A stretch of DNA of 64,000 nucleotides from Streptomyces griseoruber (GTDB lineage Bacteria > Actinomycetota > Actinomycetes > Streptomycetales > Streptomycetaceae), in NCBI RefSeq assembly GCF_001514205.1, contig NZ_KQ948774.1:124001-188000 (forward strand), written 5' to 3'. The notes under the pieces were generated by a model. That model saw only the letters and a program-made list of their open reading frames with translations, ran no database searches and was not told the DNA's origin. A program made the translations under genes and the position numbers. Of the stretch, positions 36,533 through 44,634 are shown in pieces. Numbering within the stretch: the first letter of the stretch is position 1; each line of letters begins with the position of its first letter.

Positions 36533-37948
36533 ATGGCCAAGGCACCCGTTCTCACGCCGCGGGCGGACGACTTCCCCCGGTGGTACCAGGATCTGATCAA
36601 CAAGGCCGAACTGGCCGACAACGGTCCGGTGCGCGGCACCATGGTCATCCGACCGTACGGGTACGGGCTGTGGGAGCGGATGCAGGCCGAGATGGACGCC
36701 CGCATCAAGGAGACGGGCACCCAGAACGCGTACTTCCCGCTGCTGATCCCGCAGTCGTACCTCACCCGCGAGGCCGACCACGTCGAGGGTTTCGCCCCGG
36801 AGCTGGCGGTGGTCACCCACGGCGGCGGCAAGGAGCTGGAGGAGCCGGCGGTGGTCCGCCCCACCTCCGAGATGATCATCAACGCCTCCTTCTCGAAGTG
36901 GGTGCAGAGCTACCGCGACCTGCCCCTGCTCATCAACCAGTGGGCCAATGTCGTGCGTTGGGAGCTGCGCCCCCGGCTGTTCCTGCGGACGACCGAGTTC
37001 CTCTGGCAGGAGGGACACACCGCGCACGCCACCTACGAGGACGCCCGCGACTTCGCCGCGCACATCCACCGGCGGGTCTACGAGGACTTCATGGTGAACG
37101 TCCTCGCGATGGACGTGGTGGCCGGCTGCAAGACCACCCGGGAGCGGTTCGCCGGAGCCGTCAACACCCTCACCCTCGAAGGGATGATGGGCGACGGCAA
37201 GGCCCTCCAGATGGCCACCAGCCATGAACTCGGGCAGAACTTCGCCAGGGCGTTCCAGACCACGTACCTGTCGAAGGACGGCACGCAGGAACTGGTCTGG
37301 CAGACGTCCTGGGGCTCGACGACCCGCATGATCGGCGCCCTGGTGATGATGCACGGCGACGACGACGGGCTGCGGGTGCCGCCCCGGCTGGCGCAGATCC
37401 AGGCCGTGGTCCTCGCGATCAAGGGCGACGAGGCGGTTCTGGCCAAGGTCCGCGAGCTGGGCGACCGGCTGAAGGCGGCCGGGATCCGGGTGCATGTCGA
37501 CGACCGCACCGACGTGCCCTTCGGGCGGCGCGCGGTCGACTGGGAGCTGAAGGGCGTGCCGGTCCGCGTCGAGATCGGGCCGCGCGACCTGGAGAACGGC
37601 ACGGCGATGCTGGCCCGCCGCATCCCGGGAGGCAAGGAGCCGGTGGCCGTCGACAGCCTCGTACAGCTGCTGCCGTCCGTGCTGGAGGAGGACCAGGCGC
37701 TGCTGCTGACGCAGTCCCTCCAGCGGCGCGAGGCGCGCACGGTGGAGGTGGCCACGGTGGGGGAGGCCGTCGAGGCGGCCACGGCCGGCCGCTGGGCGCG
37801 CATCCCCTGGGCGGTCCTCGGCGCGGAGGGCGAGGCCGCTCTCGCCGAGCACGCCGTGACCGTACGGTGTCTGGTCGCCGAGGACGGGTCGGTGCCGGAC
37901 ACCGAGGACGCGCCCGGTAACGTCGCGGTCGTCGCGCGCGCCTACTGA
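36533..37948 (+). CDS. proS: Prolyl-tRNA synthetase, archaeal/eukaryotic type (ProS type 3)
   Basis: 471 residues. It charges tRNA-Pro. The sequence is of the archaeal/eukaryotic ProRS architecture, without the editing insertion of the usual 560-570-residue bacterial ProRS: DDFPRWYQDLINKAELADN, motif 2 PRLFLRTTEFLWQEGHTAH, VVRPTSEMIINASFS, and motif 3 GSTTRMIGALVMMHGDDDGL. The chain ends in Tyr (VVARAY), as in T. thermophilus-type ProRS, where the C-terminal Tyr contributes to the active site. Streptomyces normally carry a bacterial-type ProRS elsewhere, so this may be a second or alternative enzyme acquired by transfer, possibly an inhibitor-resistant one; that is inference. Confidence 0.93.
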   Translation: MAKAPVLTPRADDFPRWYQDLINKAELADNGPVRGTMVIRPYGYGLWERMQAEMDARIKETGTQNAYFPLLIPQSYLTREADHVEGFAPELAVVTHGGGKELEEPAVVRPTSEMIINASFSKWVQSYRDLPLLINQWANVVRWELRPRLFLRTTEFLWQEGHTAHATYEDARDFAAHIHRRVYEDFMVNVLAMDVVAGCKTTRERFAGAVNTLTLEGMMGDGKALQMATSHELGQNFARAFQTTYLSKDGTQELVWQTSWGSTTRMIGALVMMHGDDDGLRVPPRLAQIQAVVLAIKGDEAVLAKVRELGDRLKAAGIRVHVDDRTDVPFGRRAVDWELKGVPVRVEIGPRDLENGTAMLARRIPGGKEPVAVDSLVQLLPSVLEEDQALLLTQSLQRREARTVEVATVGEAVEAATAGRWARIPWAVLGAEGEAALAEHAVTVRCLVAEDGSVPDTEDAPGNVAVVARAY

Positions 37949-38208
37949 GACGGCGCGCTCCGGCGGGCAGAGCGACCGAAACGCCCCTTGTGCCCCGCCG
38001 TACACCTGTTCCCCAGCGCGCGGACAGGGGCTACGCGCCGGGGCGTACGGCGAACTACGCACCACCTTGGGATGAGCTGTGCGGCTTCTCCGCAGATCAG
38101 CGCACCCGCCCTCGTCTCCACGCATCAGCGGCAACTGACGGGTACGTGCAAATTATTTGGGATGCCCCGGAATAGGAACACAGCGGCACCCCCGCTCGTT
38201 GTCATTAC

Positions 38209-38808
38209 GTGAGCACGACACAGACACCACCTGTTCTCGCCGCAGAGCTGGCACAGGCGTGGGCCGACATTCAGCGGTACCACCCCGAGCTGCCGGACCT
38301 TGCCGCGCCAGAGTCCCTGATCGGGGAGTCGTCGTCCGCCTGCGGTCACGAGCTCTCCTTCGAGCGACTGCTCCATGAGGCAGTCCATGGCGTCGCCGCC
38401 GCCCGCGGCGTTCGCGACACCTCCCGCGCCGGCCGCTACCACAACCGCAGATTCCTCGCCATCGCCGAGGAGCTGGGCCTGGACCACCCCGAGGAACCGC
38501 ACCCCAGCAGCGGTTTCTCGCTGGTCACGCTCAACCCCGAGGCCAAGCGGCGCTACCGTCCGACCATCGAGCGCCTCCAGCGGGCCCTCAAGGCCCACAC
38601 GGCGGCCACCTCCGCCGACAGCACCACCCGCACCTTCCGCGGCCCCGCCGCCCGCCACGGCTCCTCCGGCGGCGGCGTCCGGGTCAAGGCGGTCTGCGAC
38701 TGCGGTCGCAACGTCCGGGTGGTCCCGTCGGTGCTGGCCCAGGCCCCGATCGTGTGCGGCGGCTGTGGCAAGCCGTTCCGCATCCCCGAGATCGCGGGCG
38801 CCGCGTAA
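38209..38808 (+). CDS. SprT-like zinc metalloprotease-domain protein with C-terminal zinc ribbon
   Basis: 199 residues, GTG start. I recognise an HExxH motif in FERLLHEAVHGVAAARG (His56, Glu57, His60), followed 18 residues later by RYHNRRFLAIAEELGL, equivalent to the third zinc ligand of SprT proteins (HGxxF). A flexible Ser/Thr-rich linker leads to a four-Cys ribbon CDCGRNVRVV to CGGCGKPF, again as in SprT/SPRTN family members. SPRTN and relatives cleave DNA-protein crosslinks; whether this protein does so is speculation. It lies between proS and rpsP, alone in its unit, with a terminator behind it. It would usually be annotated hypothetical. Confidence 0.75.
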   Translation: MSTTQTPPVLAAELAQAWADIQRYHPELPDLAAPESLIGESSSACGHELSFERLLHEAVHGVAAARGVRDTSRAGRYHNRRFLAIAEELGLDHPEEPHPSSGFSLVTLNPEAKRRYRPTIERLQRALKAHTAATSADSTTRTFRGPAARHGSSGGGVRVKAVCDCGRNVRVVPSVLAQAPIVCGGCGKPFRIPEIAGAA

Positions 38809-38859
38809 GCCGTACGACGGTCATGCACCGGCATCTCGTGGCTGCCGGTTCAGCGTGGT

Positions 38860-38890
38860 GCGGGGAGCCGTGGTTCCAAGGGCTCCCCGC
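38860..38890 (+). terminator. Terminator after the SprT-like gene
   Basis: A perfect 10-bp stem GCGGGGAGCC/GGCTCCCCGC with 11-nt loop, 50 nt after the stop. The rest of the 290-bp gap should hold the rpsP promoter (the GGCACAATGGCTAGC region near 38956-38970 is the most promoter-like). Confidence 0.75.
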
Positions 38891-39098
38891 CGAGCGCCGG
38901 GCGCTCCCGAGGCATGCCCGCGCACACCCTCGGCGCGGGGTGACCCGTGGGGTGTGGCACAATGGCTAGCTGTACTCGACAGCCGCACAGGACCCCTCTC
39001 TCCTCCGGCTGACGCGTCCATCGGGCACTCGGGTACCGCAACCCCACGCGGCTCTCTCGCCGTGCCCAACCACGTCAAAACCAGGAGAGTCCACTCCC

Positions 39099-39518
39099 GT
39101 GGCAGTCAAGATCAAGCTGAAGCGTCTGGGCAAGATCCGTTCGCCTCACTACCGCATCGTCATCGCCGACTCCCGCACCCGCCGTGACGGCCGTGCGATC
39201 GAGGAGATCGGCAAGTACCAGCCGACGTACAACCCGTCGATCATCGAGGTCGACGCGGACCGCGTCGCGTACTGGCTGGGTGTCGGCGCGCAGCCGACCG
39301 AGCCCGTGCTCGCCATCCTGAAGAAGACCGGCGACTGGCAGAAGTTCAAGGGCGAGCCCGCCCCGGCTCCGCTGCTGGTGGCCGCGCCCAAGAAGGCGCG
39401 CCCCTCGTTCGAGGCCCTTGGCGGCGACGACGAGGGCAAGGGTGAGGCGATCACCCAGAAGAAGAAGGCCGAGAAGAAGGACGAGGCCACCGCTGAGTCC
39501 GAGTCGACCGAGGCCTGA
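39099..39518 (+). CDS. rpsP: 30S ribosomal protein S16
   Basis: 139 residues, GTG start with aggagag ribosome binding site. [20 protein letters not shown] and [20 protein letters not shown] are canonical S16. The C-terminal 55 residues are a Lys/Glu/Ala-rich extension typical of actinobacteria. It is the first gene of the rpsP-khpA-rimM-trmD-rplS cluster. Confidence 0.97.
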   Translation: MAVKIKLKRLGKIRSPHYRIVIADSRTRRDGRAIEEIGKYQPTYNPSIIEVDADRVAYWLGVGAQPTEPVLAILKKTGDWQKFKGEPAPAPLLVAAPKKARPSFEALGGDDEGKGEAITQKKKAEKKDEATAESESTEA

Positions 39519-39520
39519 GC

Positions 39521-39760
39521 ATGCTCGAGGAGGCTCTCGAGCACCTCGTGAAGGGCATCGTCGACAACCCTGACGATGTGCAGGTCGCCTCGCGCAACCT
39601 GCGCCGCGGGCGCGTTCTCGAGGTCCGGGTCCACCCGGACGACCTCGGCAAGGTGATCGGCCGCAACGGCCGCACCGCACGCGCTCTGCGCACCGTCGTG
39701 GGCGCCATCGGCGGCCGCGGAGTCCGTGTCGACCTGGTCGACGTGGATCACGTCCGCTGA
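39521..39760 (+). CDS. khpA: KH-domain RNA-binding protein (KhpA family)
   Basis: 79 residues, ATG 2 nt after rpsP. A single type II KH domain with the GxxG loop in VIGRNGRTARALRTVVGAI. It is conserved between rpsP and rimM in Gram-positives. In streptococci KhpA pairs with KhpB to bind RNA and influence cell division. Symbol assigned by family and position. Confidence 0.92.
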   Translation: MLEEALEHLVKGIVDNPDDVQVASRNLRRGRVLEVRVHPDDLGKVIGRNGRTARALRTVVGAIGGRGVRVDLVDVDHVR

Positions 39761-39778
39761 CGTATCGCAGCACCGGCT

Positions 39779-39814
39779 CGGGCCGGGGAGGGCCATGGGG
39801 CCGTCCCCGGCCCG
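39779..39814 (+). terminator. Hairpin between khpA and rimM
   Basis: An 11-bp stem CGGGCCGGGGA/TCCCCGGCCCG with an internal GGCC/GGCC pairing. It may partially terminate or stabilise the upstream rpsP-khpA message, because the gap before rimM is 95 nt. Confidence 0.6.
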
Positions 39815-39855
39815 TAGTTGTATGACAGTGGTTGCATGACAGGAGAACAAGCACA

Positions 39856-40434
39856 GTGCAGCTGGTAGTCGCTCGCGTCGGCCGCGCCCATGGCATCAAG
39901 GGCGAGGTCACCGTCGAGGTCCGCACCGACGAGCCGGAACTCAGGCTCGCGCCCGGCGCCGTACTCGCCACCGATCCCGCCGCCGCGGGACCGCTCACCA
40001 TCGAGACCGGCCGGGTGCACAGCGGCCGGCTCCTCCTGCGCTTCGAGGGCGTCCGTGACCGCAACGGCGCCGAGGCCCTGCGCAACACGCTCCTGATCGC
40101 CGAGATCGACCCGGAGCAGCTGCCGGAGGAAGAGGACGAGTACTACGACCACCAGCTGATCGACCTCGACGTGGTCACCGAGGACGGCACCGAGGTCGGC
40201 CGTATCACCGAGATCTCGCACCTGCCCTCCCAGGACCTCTTCATCGTCGAACGCCCGGACGGCACCGAGGCGATGATCCCGTTCGTCTCGGAGATCGTCG
40301 TCGAGATCGACCTGGAGGAGCAGCGGGCCGTCATCGCCCCGCCGCCCGGTCTGATCGACGACCGCGCCGAGATCGCCTCCGCCGGGGACGACGCCTCCGC
40401 CCGGGACGACGCCTCCGCGGGGGACGAGTCGTAA
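39856..40434 (+). CDS. rimM: 16S rRNA maturation protein RimM
   Basis: 192 residues, GTG start with aggagaac. It assists assembly of the 30S head with S19. [20 protein letters not shown] is the RimM N-terminal signature, and the PRC-barrel domain starts at [20 protein letters not shown]. The last 20 residues are a duplicated Asp/Ala/Ser motif ([15 protein letters not shown]) and seem dispensable. The stop overlaps the trmD start as TAATG. Confidence 0.95.
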   Translation: MQLVVARVGRAHGIKGEVTVEVRTDEPELRLAPGAVLATDPAAAGPLTIETGRVHSGRLLLRFEGVRDRNGAEALRNTLLIAEIDPEQLPEEEDEYYDHQLIDLDVVTEDGTEVGRITEISHLPSQDLFIVERPDGTEAMIPFVSEIVVEIDLEEQRAVIAPPPGLIDDRAEIASAGDDASARDDASAGDES

Positions 40435-41267
40435 TGCGCCTCGACGTCGTCACGATCTTCCCCGAGTACCTCGACCCGCTGAACGTCTCCCTCGTCGGCA
40501 AGGCACGCGCGCGTGGCCGGCTCGACGTACGGGTGCACGACCTGCGGGAGTGGACCCACGACCGGCACAACACCGTCGACGACACCCCGTACGGCGGCGG
40601 GCCCGGCATGGTCATGAAGACCGAACCCTGGGGCGACGCCCTGGACACGATCCTCGCCGACGGCTACGAGACCGGCTCGACGCTCCCCGCGATCGTCGTC
40701 CCCACCCCCAGCGGCCGCCCCTTCACCCAGGAGCTCGCCGTCGAACTCTCCGAGCGGCCCTGGCTGATCTTCACCCCGGCCCGCTACGAGGGCATCGACC
40801 GGCGGGTCGTCGACGAGTACGCCACCCGCGTCCCCGTGTACGAGGTCTCCATCGGCGACTACGTCCTCGCCGGCGGCGAGGCGGCCGTCCTCGTGATCAC
40901 CGAGGCCGTGGCCCGGCTGCTGCCCGGGGTGCTCGGCAACGCCGAGTCCCACCGCGACGACTCCTTCGCCCCCGGCGCCATGGCCAGCCTCCTGGAGGGC
41001 CCCGTCTACACCAAGCCGCCCGTCTGGCGCGACCGGGAGATCCCGGACGTGCTGCTCAGCGGCCACCACGGGAAGATAGCCCGCTGGCGCCGCGACGAGG
41101 CCCTGCGCCGTACGACGGCCCACCGGCCCGACCTGATCGAGCGCTGCGCGCCCACGGCCTTCGACAAGAAGGACCGCGAGATGCTCTCCATCCTGGGCTG
41201 GGCCCCCGACCCCGAGGGCGAGCCGTACGGCCGATTTTGGCGCAGGCCCGAGGCCATGGAACAATAG
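40434..41267 (+). CDS. trmD: tRNA (guanine37-N1)-methyltransferase TrmD
   Basis: 277 residues. It methylates G37 of tRNAs reading CNN codons and prevents +1 frameshifting. The SPOUT knot sequences are clear: [67 protein letters not shown] and RLLPGVLGNAESHRDDSF. Translationally coupled to rimM by a 1-nt overlap. Confidence 0.97.
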   Translation: MRLDVVTIFPEYLDPLNVSLVGKARARGRLDVRVHDLREWTHDRHNTVDDTPYGGGPGMVMKTEPWGDALDTILADGYETGSTLPAIVVPTPSGRPFTQELAVELSERPWLIFTPARYEGIDRRVVDEYATRVPVYEVSIGDYVLAGGEAAVLVITEAVARLLPGVLGNAESHRDDSFAPGAMASLLEGPVYTKPPVWRDREIPDVLLSGHHGKIARWRRDEALRRTTAHRPDLIERCAPTAFDKKDREMLSILGWAPDPEGEPYGRFWRRPEAMEQ

Positions 41268-41400
41268 ACCGCTGTTGTGCGCCGTCCGGCGTGCGCCCCT
41301 GCCACAGGGGGACACGACGCCCGCCCTGACGCCGCCTGCAGACCTTACGGAAACCATCTCCCGCTGATGACCTGTGGCATTGGCGAAGAAAGCAGACAAA

Positions 41401-41751
41401 ATGTCTCACCTGCTCGACTCCGTCGACGCCGCGTCGCTGCGCAGCGACGTCCCGGCCTTCCGCCCGGGCGACACCGTCAACGTCCACGTCCGCGTCATCG
41501 AGGGCAACCGCTCTCGTGTGCAGCAGTTCAAGGGCGTCGTCATCCGCCGCCAGGGCGCCGGTGTCCGCGAGACCTTCACGGTCCGCAAGGTCTCGTTCTC
41601 CGTCGGCGTCGAGCGCACGTTCCCGGTGCACACCCCGATCGTCGAGAAGATCGAGCTCGTCACCCGCGGTGACGTCCGTCGCGCCAAGCTGTACTACCTC
41701 CGTGAGCTGCGCGGCAAGGCCGCGAAGATCAAGGAGAAGCGCGACAACTGA
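41401..41751 (+). CDS. rplS: 50S ribosomal protein L19
   Basis: 116 residues from the ATG at 41401 ([20 protein letters not shown]). [20 protein letters not shown] and [16 protein letters not shown] are canonical L19. An upstream in-frame start (41374) would add nine residues not found in the family. The 133-nt leader contains an 8-bp inverted repeat GCCACAGG/CCTGTGGC (41301-41308 and 41371-41378), which might form a long stem. Confidence 0.97.
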   Translation: MSHLLDSVDAASLRSDVPAFRPGDTVNVHVRVIEGNRSRVQQFKGVVIRRQGAGVRETFTVRKVSFSVGVERTFPVHTPIVEKIELVTRGDVRRAKLYYLRELRGKAAKIKEKRDN

Positions 41752-41760
41752 GCCCGCACG

Positions 41761-41804
41761 GTGGATCCACTGGTGATCCACTGAGCGCACCCGGGTGATC
41801 CACA
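41761..41804. repeat. GTGATCCAC short direct repeats upstream of sipW
   Basis: GTGGATCCAC (itself a 10-bp palindrome), GGTGATCCAC and GGTGATCCAC occur within 44 bp between rplS and sipW. They could be regulator half-sites. A TAGCAT box follows at 41816-41821, 9 nt before the sipW ATG. Confidence 0.5.
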
Positions 41805-41830
41805 GAGGGGCCGGATAGCATCTGACCCCG

Positions 41831-42562
41831 ATGGACACCGAAGCTCAGCCGACGACGGAGCGCGACCGCTCCTCCCGCCCCGCTCAGGGGACCGTGGAGG
41901 GACGGTCGCGTTTCTCGTTGACGGCCCGGATCGCCGAGTGGCTGCCGGGTGGCCGCATCAGCCTCACCCTGCTGATCTGCCTGGTGTTTTTGCTGCTCCT
42001 CAACGCTTTCGTGGTCCAACCATTCCAGATTCCCAGCGGATCCATGGAAAACGGATTGAGGATCGGCGACCGCGTTCTCGTAAATAGGTTGGCGTACCGT
42101 TTCGGTGCCGGGCCGCAGCGCGGCGACGTCGTCGTGTTCGACGGCACCGAGTACTTCGGGAACTCCGACTACGTCAAACGCGTCGTGGGGGTAGGCGGAG
42201 ACCACGTGGTCTGCTGCGACAAGGAGGGGAGGATCCGGGTGAACGGCCGGTCGGTCGACGAGACGTCGTTCCTGTATCCAGGCGACAGCCCGTCCACGGT
42301 GGACTTCGACGTCGAGGTTCCCGAGGGCACCCTGTTCGTCCTCGGCGACCACCGCGGCGCCTCCAGCGACTCCCGCGACCACCTGGGCTCACCGGGCGGC
42401 GGCATGATCCCCGTGGACCGGGTGATCGGCCGCGCCGACTGGATCGTCTGGCCGTACGGTCATCTCACCCGGCTGTCCCGCCCGAGCGCCTACGCGCGCG
42501 TGCCCGCCGCGAGAGCCCAGGGGGCGAGCGGCACACCGACGGCGGTGGGTGCCCATGGGTAA
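41831..42562 (+). CDS. sipW: Type I signal peptidase SipW
   Basis: 243 residues. It cleaves Sec and Tat signal peptides at the outer face of the membrane. A cytoplasmic N-tail is followed by one membrane helix (ISLTLLICLVFLLLLNAFVV), then the nucleophile Ser in QIPSGSMENGLRIGDRVL and the general-base Lys in YVKRVVGVGGDHVVC, then box E VLGDHRGASSDSRDHLG. There is no C-terminal membrane helix. It is the first of four tandem paralogues, an arrangement described for S. lividans and S. coelicolor. Possibly leaderless or short-leader from TAGCAT. Confidence 0.95.
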   Translation: MDTEAQPTTERDRSSRPAQGTVEGRSRFSLTARIAEWLPGGRISLTLLICLVFLLLLNAFVVQPFQIPSGSMENGLRIGDRVLVNRLAYRFGAGPQRGDVVVFDGTEYFGNSDYVKRVVGVGGDHVVCCDKEGRIRVNGRSVDETSFLYPGDSPSTVDFDVEVPEGTLFVLGDHRGASSDSRDHLGSPGGGMIPVDRVIGRADWIVWPYGHLTRLSRPSAYARVPAARAQGASGTPTAVGAHG

Positions 42563-43652
42563 CCGAGGCAAACCCCGCGGCATCCCCACCTCGCCCGCGG
42601 ACCAGCTCCTGCCCACCGGCGCCCGGCGCGCCTCCAGCCCGTCCGGCGGCCGCACGCGCGCGGAACGGCGCAAACTCCAGCGCAAGGTCAAGCGCAAGCG
42701 CAGGCGGTCAGCCGTCCGCGAGGTACCGCTGCTGGTCGGGGTGGCCGTCCTGATAGCGCTGGTCCTGAAGACCTTCCTGGTGCAGGCCTTCGTGATCCCC
42801 TCGGGATCGATGGAACAGACGATCCGCATCGGCGACCGCGTCCTGGTGGACAAGTTCACCCCGTGGTTCGGTTCCAAGCCGCAGCGCGGGGACGTGGTCG
42901 TCTTCAAGGATCCCGGCGGCTGGCTCAACGACGAGACGACCACGACGAAGAAGGAGGACCCCGTCGTCGTCAAGCAGGTCAAGGAAGGGCTCACCTTCAT
43001 CGGTCTGCTGCCGTCCGACAACGAGAAGGACCTCATCAAGCGGGTCGTCGGCGTGGGCGGCGACCACGTCAAGTGCTGTGACACGGAAGGGCGAGTCACC
43101 GTCAACGGCGTTCCCCTGGAAGAGGGAAGCTATCTCTACCCCGGGAACAACCCCTCCGACGCCGCGTTCGACATCACCGTGCCCCAGGGCCGGCTCTGGG
43201 TGATGGGCGACCACCGGGCCAACTCCGCCGACTCCCGCTCCCACCAGAACACGGACTACGGCGGCACGGTCGCCGAGGACGAGGTGGTCGGCCGGGCCAT
43301 GGTGATCGCCTGGCCGTTCGGACACTGGGTCCGTCTCAAGGAACCGCAAACTTTCTCTTCCGTCACCGGCTCGGCCGCCACGACGGCTTCCGCCGACCGG
43401 CTGTCGCATAGGGTTGCCCAGGACGATCCGAACGGAACGATCCAACAGCTCCCGACCCCTGCGGAACTCCCGCTCGTTATGGGAGTGGTGGGCCTGCGCC
43501 GAGCATGGGGCAGGCGGCGGCACGGAGTGAGGAGTTGGCGTGGGGGATGTGGCGGTTGGCGCACGGTCCGGGCACGAAGGCGAGGAGCACCGCGGACGTC
43601 CCGTGGACACTGCCGACCCGGCTGGGGACGGCGCCGTGACCTCCGGGAATGA
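42555..43652 (+). CDS. sipX: Type I signal peptidase SipX
   Basis: 365 residues from the ATG at 42555, which overlaps the sipW stop (a GTG at 42549 is also possible). A long, strongly basic cytoplasmic N-tail is followed by a membrane helix (VPLLVGVAVLIALVLKTFLV), Ser in VIPSGSMEQTIRIGDRVLVD, Lys in LIKRVVGVGGDHVKC, and VMGDHRANSADSRSHQNTDY. After residue about 300 the protein becomes an Arg/Gly-rich tail (GLRRAWGRRRHGVRSWRGGC onward) that overlaps the sipY coding region by 113 bp. That tail may be real, or mark loss of an earlier stop. Confidence 0.92.
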   Translation: MGNRGKPRGIPTSPADQLLPTGARRASSPSGGRTRAERRKLQRKVKRKRRRSAVREVPLLVGVAVLIALVLKTFLVQAFVIPSGSMEQTIRIGDRVLVDKFTPWFGSKPQRGDVVVFKDPGGWLNDETTTTKKEDPVVVKQVKEGLTFIGLLPSDNEKDLIKRVVGVGGDHVKCCDTEGRVTVNGVPLEEGSYLYPGNNPSDAAFDITVPQGRLWVMGDHRANSADSRSHQNTDYGGTVAEDEVVGRAMVIAWPFGHWVRLKEPQTFSSVTGSAATTASADRLSHRVAQDDPNGTIQQLPTPAELPLVMGVVGLRRAWGRRRHGVRSWRGGCGGWRTVRARRRGAPRTSRGHCRPGWGRRRDLRE

Positions 43653-44523
43653 CCCGGCGGCGGGCGGCGAGGGCCCACCGGCGGACGAGCCCCCCCGGGG
43701 CGGCGGCGACGGTCCGGGCGACCGGACCCCGAACGCGAAGAAGCCGCGCTCCTTCTGGAAGGAGCTGCCGATCCTGATCCTGATCGCGCTCGTCCTCGCG
43801 CTGATCATCAAGACCTTCCTGGTGCAGGCGTTCTCGATCCCGTCCGCGTCGATGGAGAACACCCTCCGGGTGGGCGACCGGGTTCTCGTCGACAAGCTGA
43901 CCCCCTGGTTCGGCTCCGAGCCCGAGCGCGGCGAGGTCGTGGTCTTCCACGACCCGGACAACTGGCTGGCGGGCGAGGCGACGACCGAGCCGAACGCCGT
44001 GCAGACCTTCCTCAGCTGGATCGGCCTGATGCCGTCCGCGGAGGAGAAGGACCTGATCAAGCGGGTCATCGGCGTCGGCGGCGACACCGTCTCCTGCAAG
44101 GGCACGGGCCCCCTGAAGGTCAACGGCAAGGCGCTGGACGAGCCGTACGTCTACCCGGGGAACACCCCGTGCAGCCAGGACGACCAGGGCGGCCAGTTCA
44201 CGGTGAAGGTCCCCAAGGGCTACGTCTGGGTCATGGGCGACCACCGGCAGAACTCGCGGGACTCCCGCTACAACCAGTCGGACAAGAACCACGGCATGGT
44301 GCCCGTCGACCAGGTCGTCGGCCGCGCCATCGTCAAGGCCTGGCCGATCACCCGCTGGGGCACGCTGCCGGTTCCCGACACCTTCGACCAGTCCGGTCTG
44401 AACGACCAGTCGGCGGCCTCAGCGGCCCTGACGGTCGCCCCGGAGGGCCTCGCGCTCGTCGGCGCGGTCCCGGTGGTCCTGTGGCGCCGCCGACGCGCGA
44501 CGGCGGACTCCGAGAACGGCTGA
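43540..44523 (+). CDS. sipY: Type I signal peptidase SipY
   Basis: 327 residues from the GTG at 43540, supported by a good gtgaggag ribosome binding site inside sipX. A Gly/Pro/Asp-rich disordered N-tail, a membrane helix (LPILILIALVLALIIKTFLV), Ser in SIPSASMENTLRVGDRVLVD, Lys in LIKRVIGVGGDTVSC, VMGDHRQNSRDSRYNQSDKN, and a C-terminal second membrane helix (LALVGAVPVVLWRRRR). The overlap with sipX suggests coupled translation. SipY is one of the major signal peptidases in S. lividans. Confidence 0.93.
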   Translation: MGDVAVGARSGHEGEEHRGRPVDTADPAGDGAVTSGNDPAAGGEGPPADEPPRGGGDGPGDRTPNAKKPRSFWKELPILILIALVLALIIKTFLVQAFSIPSASMENTLRVGDRVLVDKLTPWFGSEPERGEVVVFHDPDNWLAGEATTEPNAVQTFLSWIGLMPSAEEKDLIKRVIGVGGDTVSCKGTGPLKVNGKALDEPYVYPGNTPCSQDDQGGQFTVKVPKGYVWVMGDHRQNSRDSRYNQSDKNHGMVPVDQVVGRAIVKAWPITRWGTLPVPDTFDQSGLNDQSAASAALTVAPEGLALVGAVPVVLWRRRRATADSENG

Positions 44524-44596
44524 CGTTCGCACCGCTCCGTCCGTAAACCCTTTCCCAAGCTTGTGACCATGGCCGGGGAAGTCTGGGGAAGAAGGG

Positions 44597-44626
44597 CTGA
44601 CCCGGTTCGGTACCGCCGGGTAGGGT
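44597..44626 (+). promoter_or_regulatory. Promoter of sipZ
   Basis: CTGACC (-35, 44597-44602), an 18-bp spacer and TAGGGT (-10, 44621-44626) match the Streptomyces housekeeping pattern TTGACPu-N18-TAGPuPuT. The -10 ends 8 nt before the sipZ ATG, so the transcript would be leaderless. Confidence 0.7.
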
Positions 44627-44634
44627 GCGGACCC

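Noticed and set aside
41761-41804. GTGATCCAC repeats as a CRISPR array
   Set aside because: Units are only 9-10 bp, spacing is irregular and no cas genes are present.
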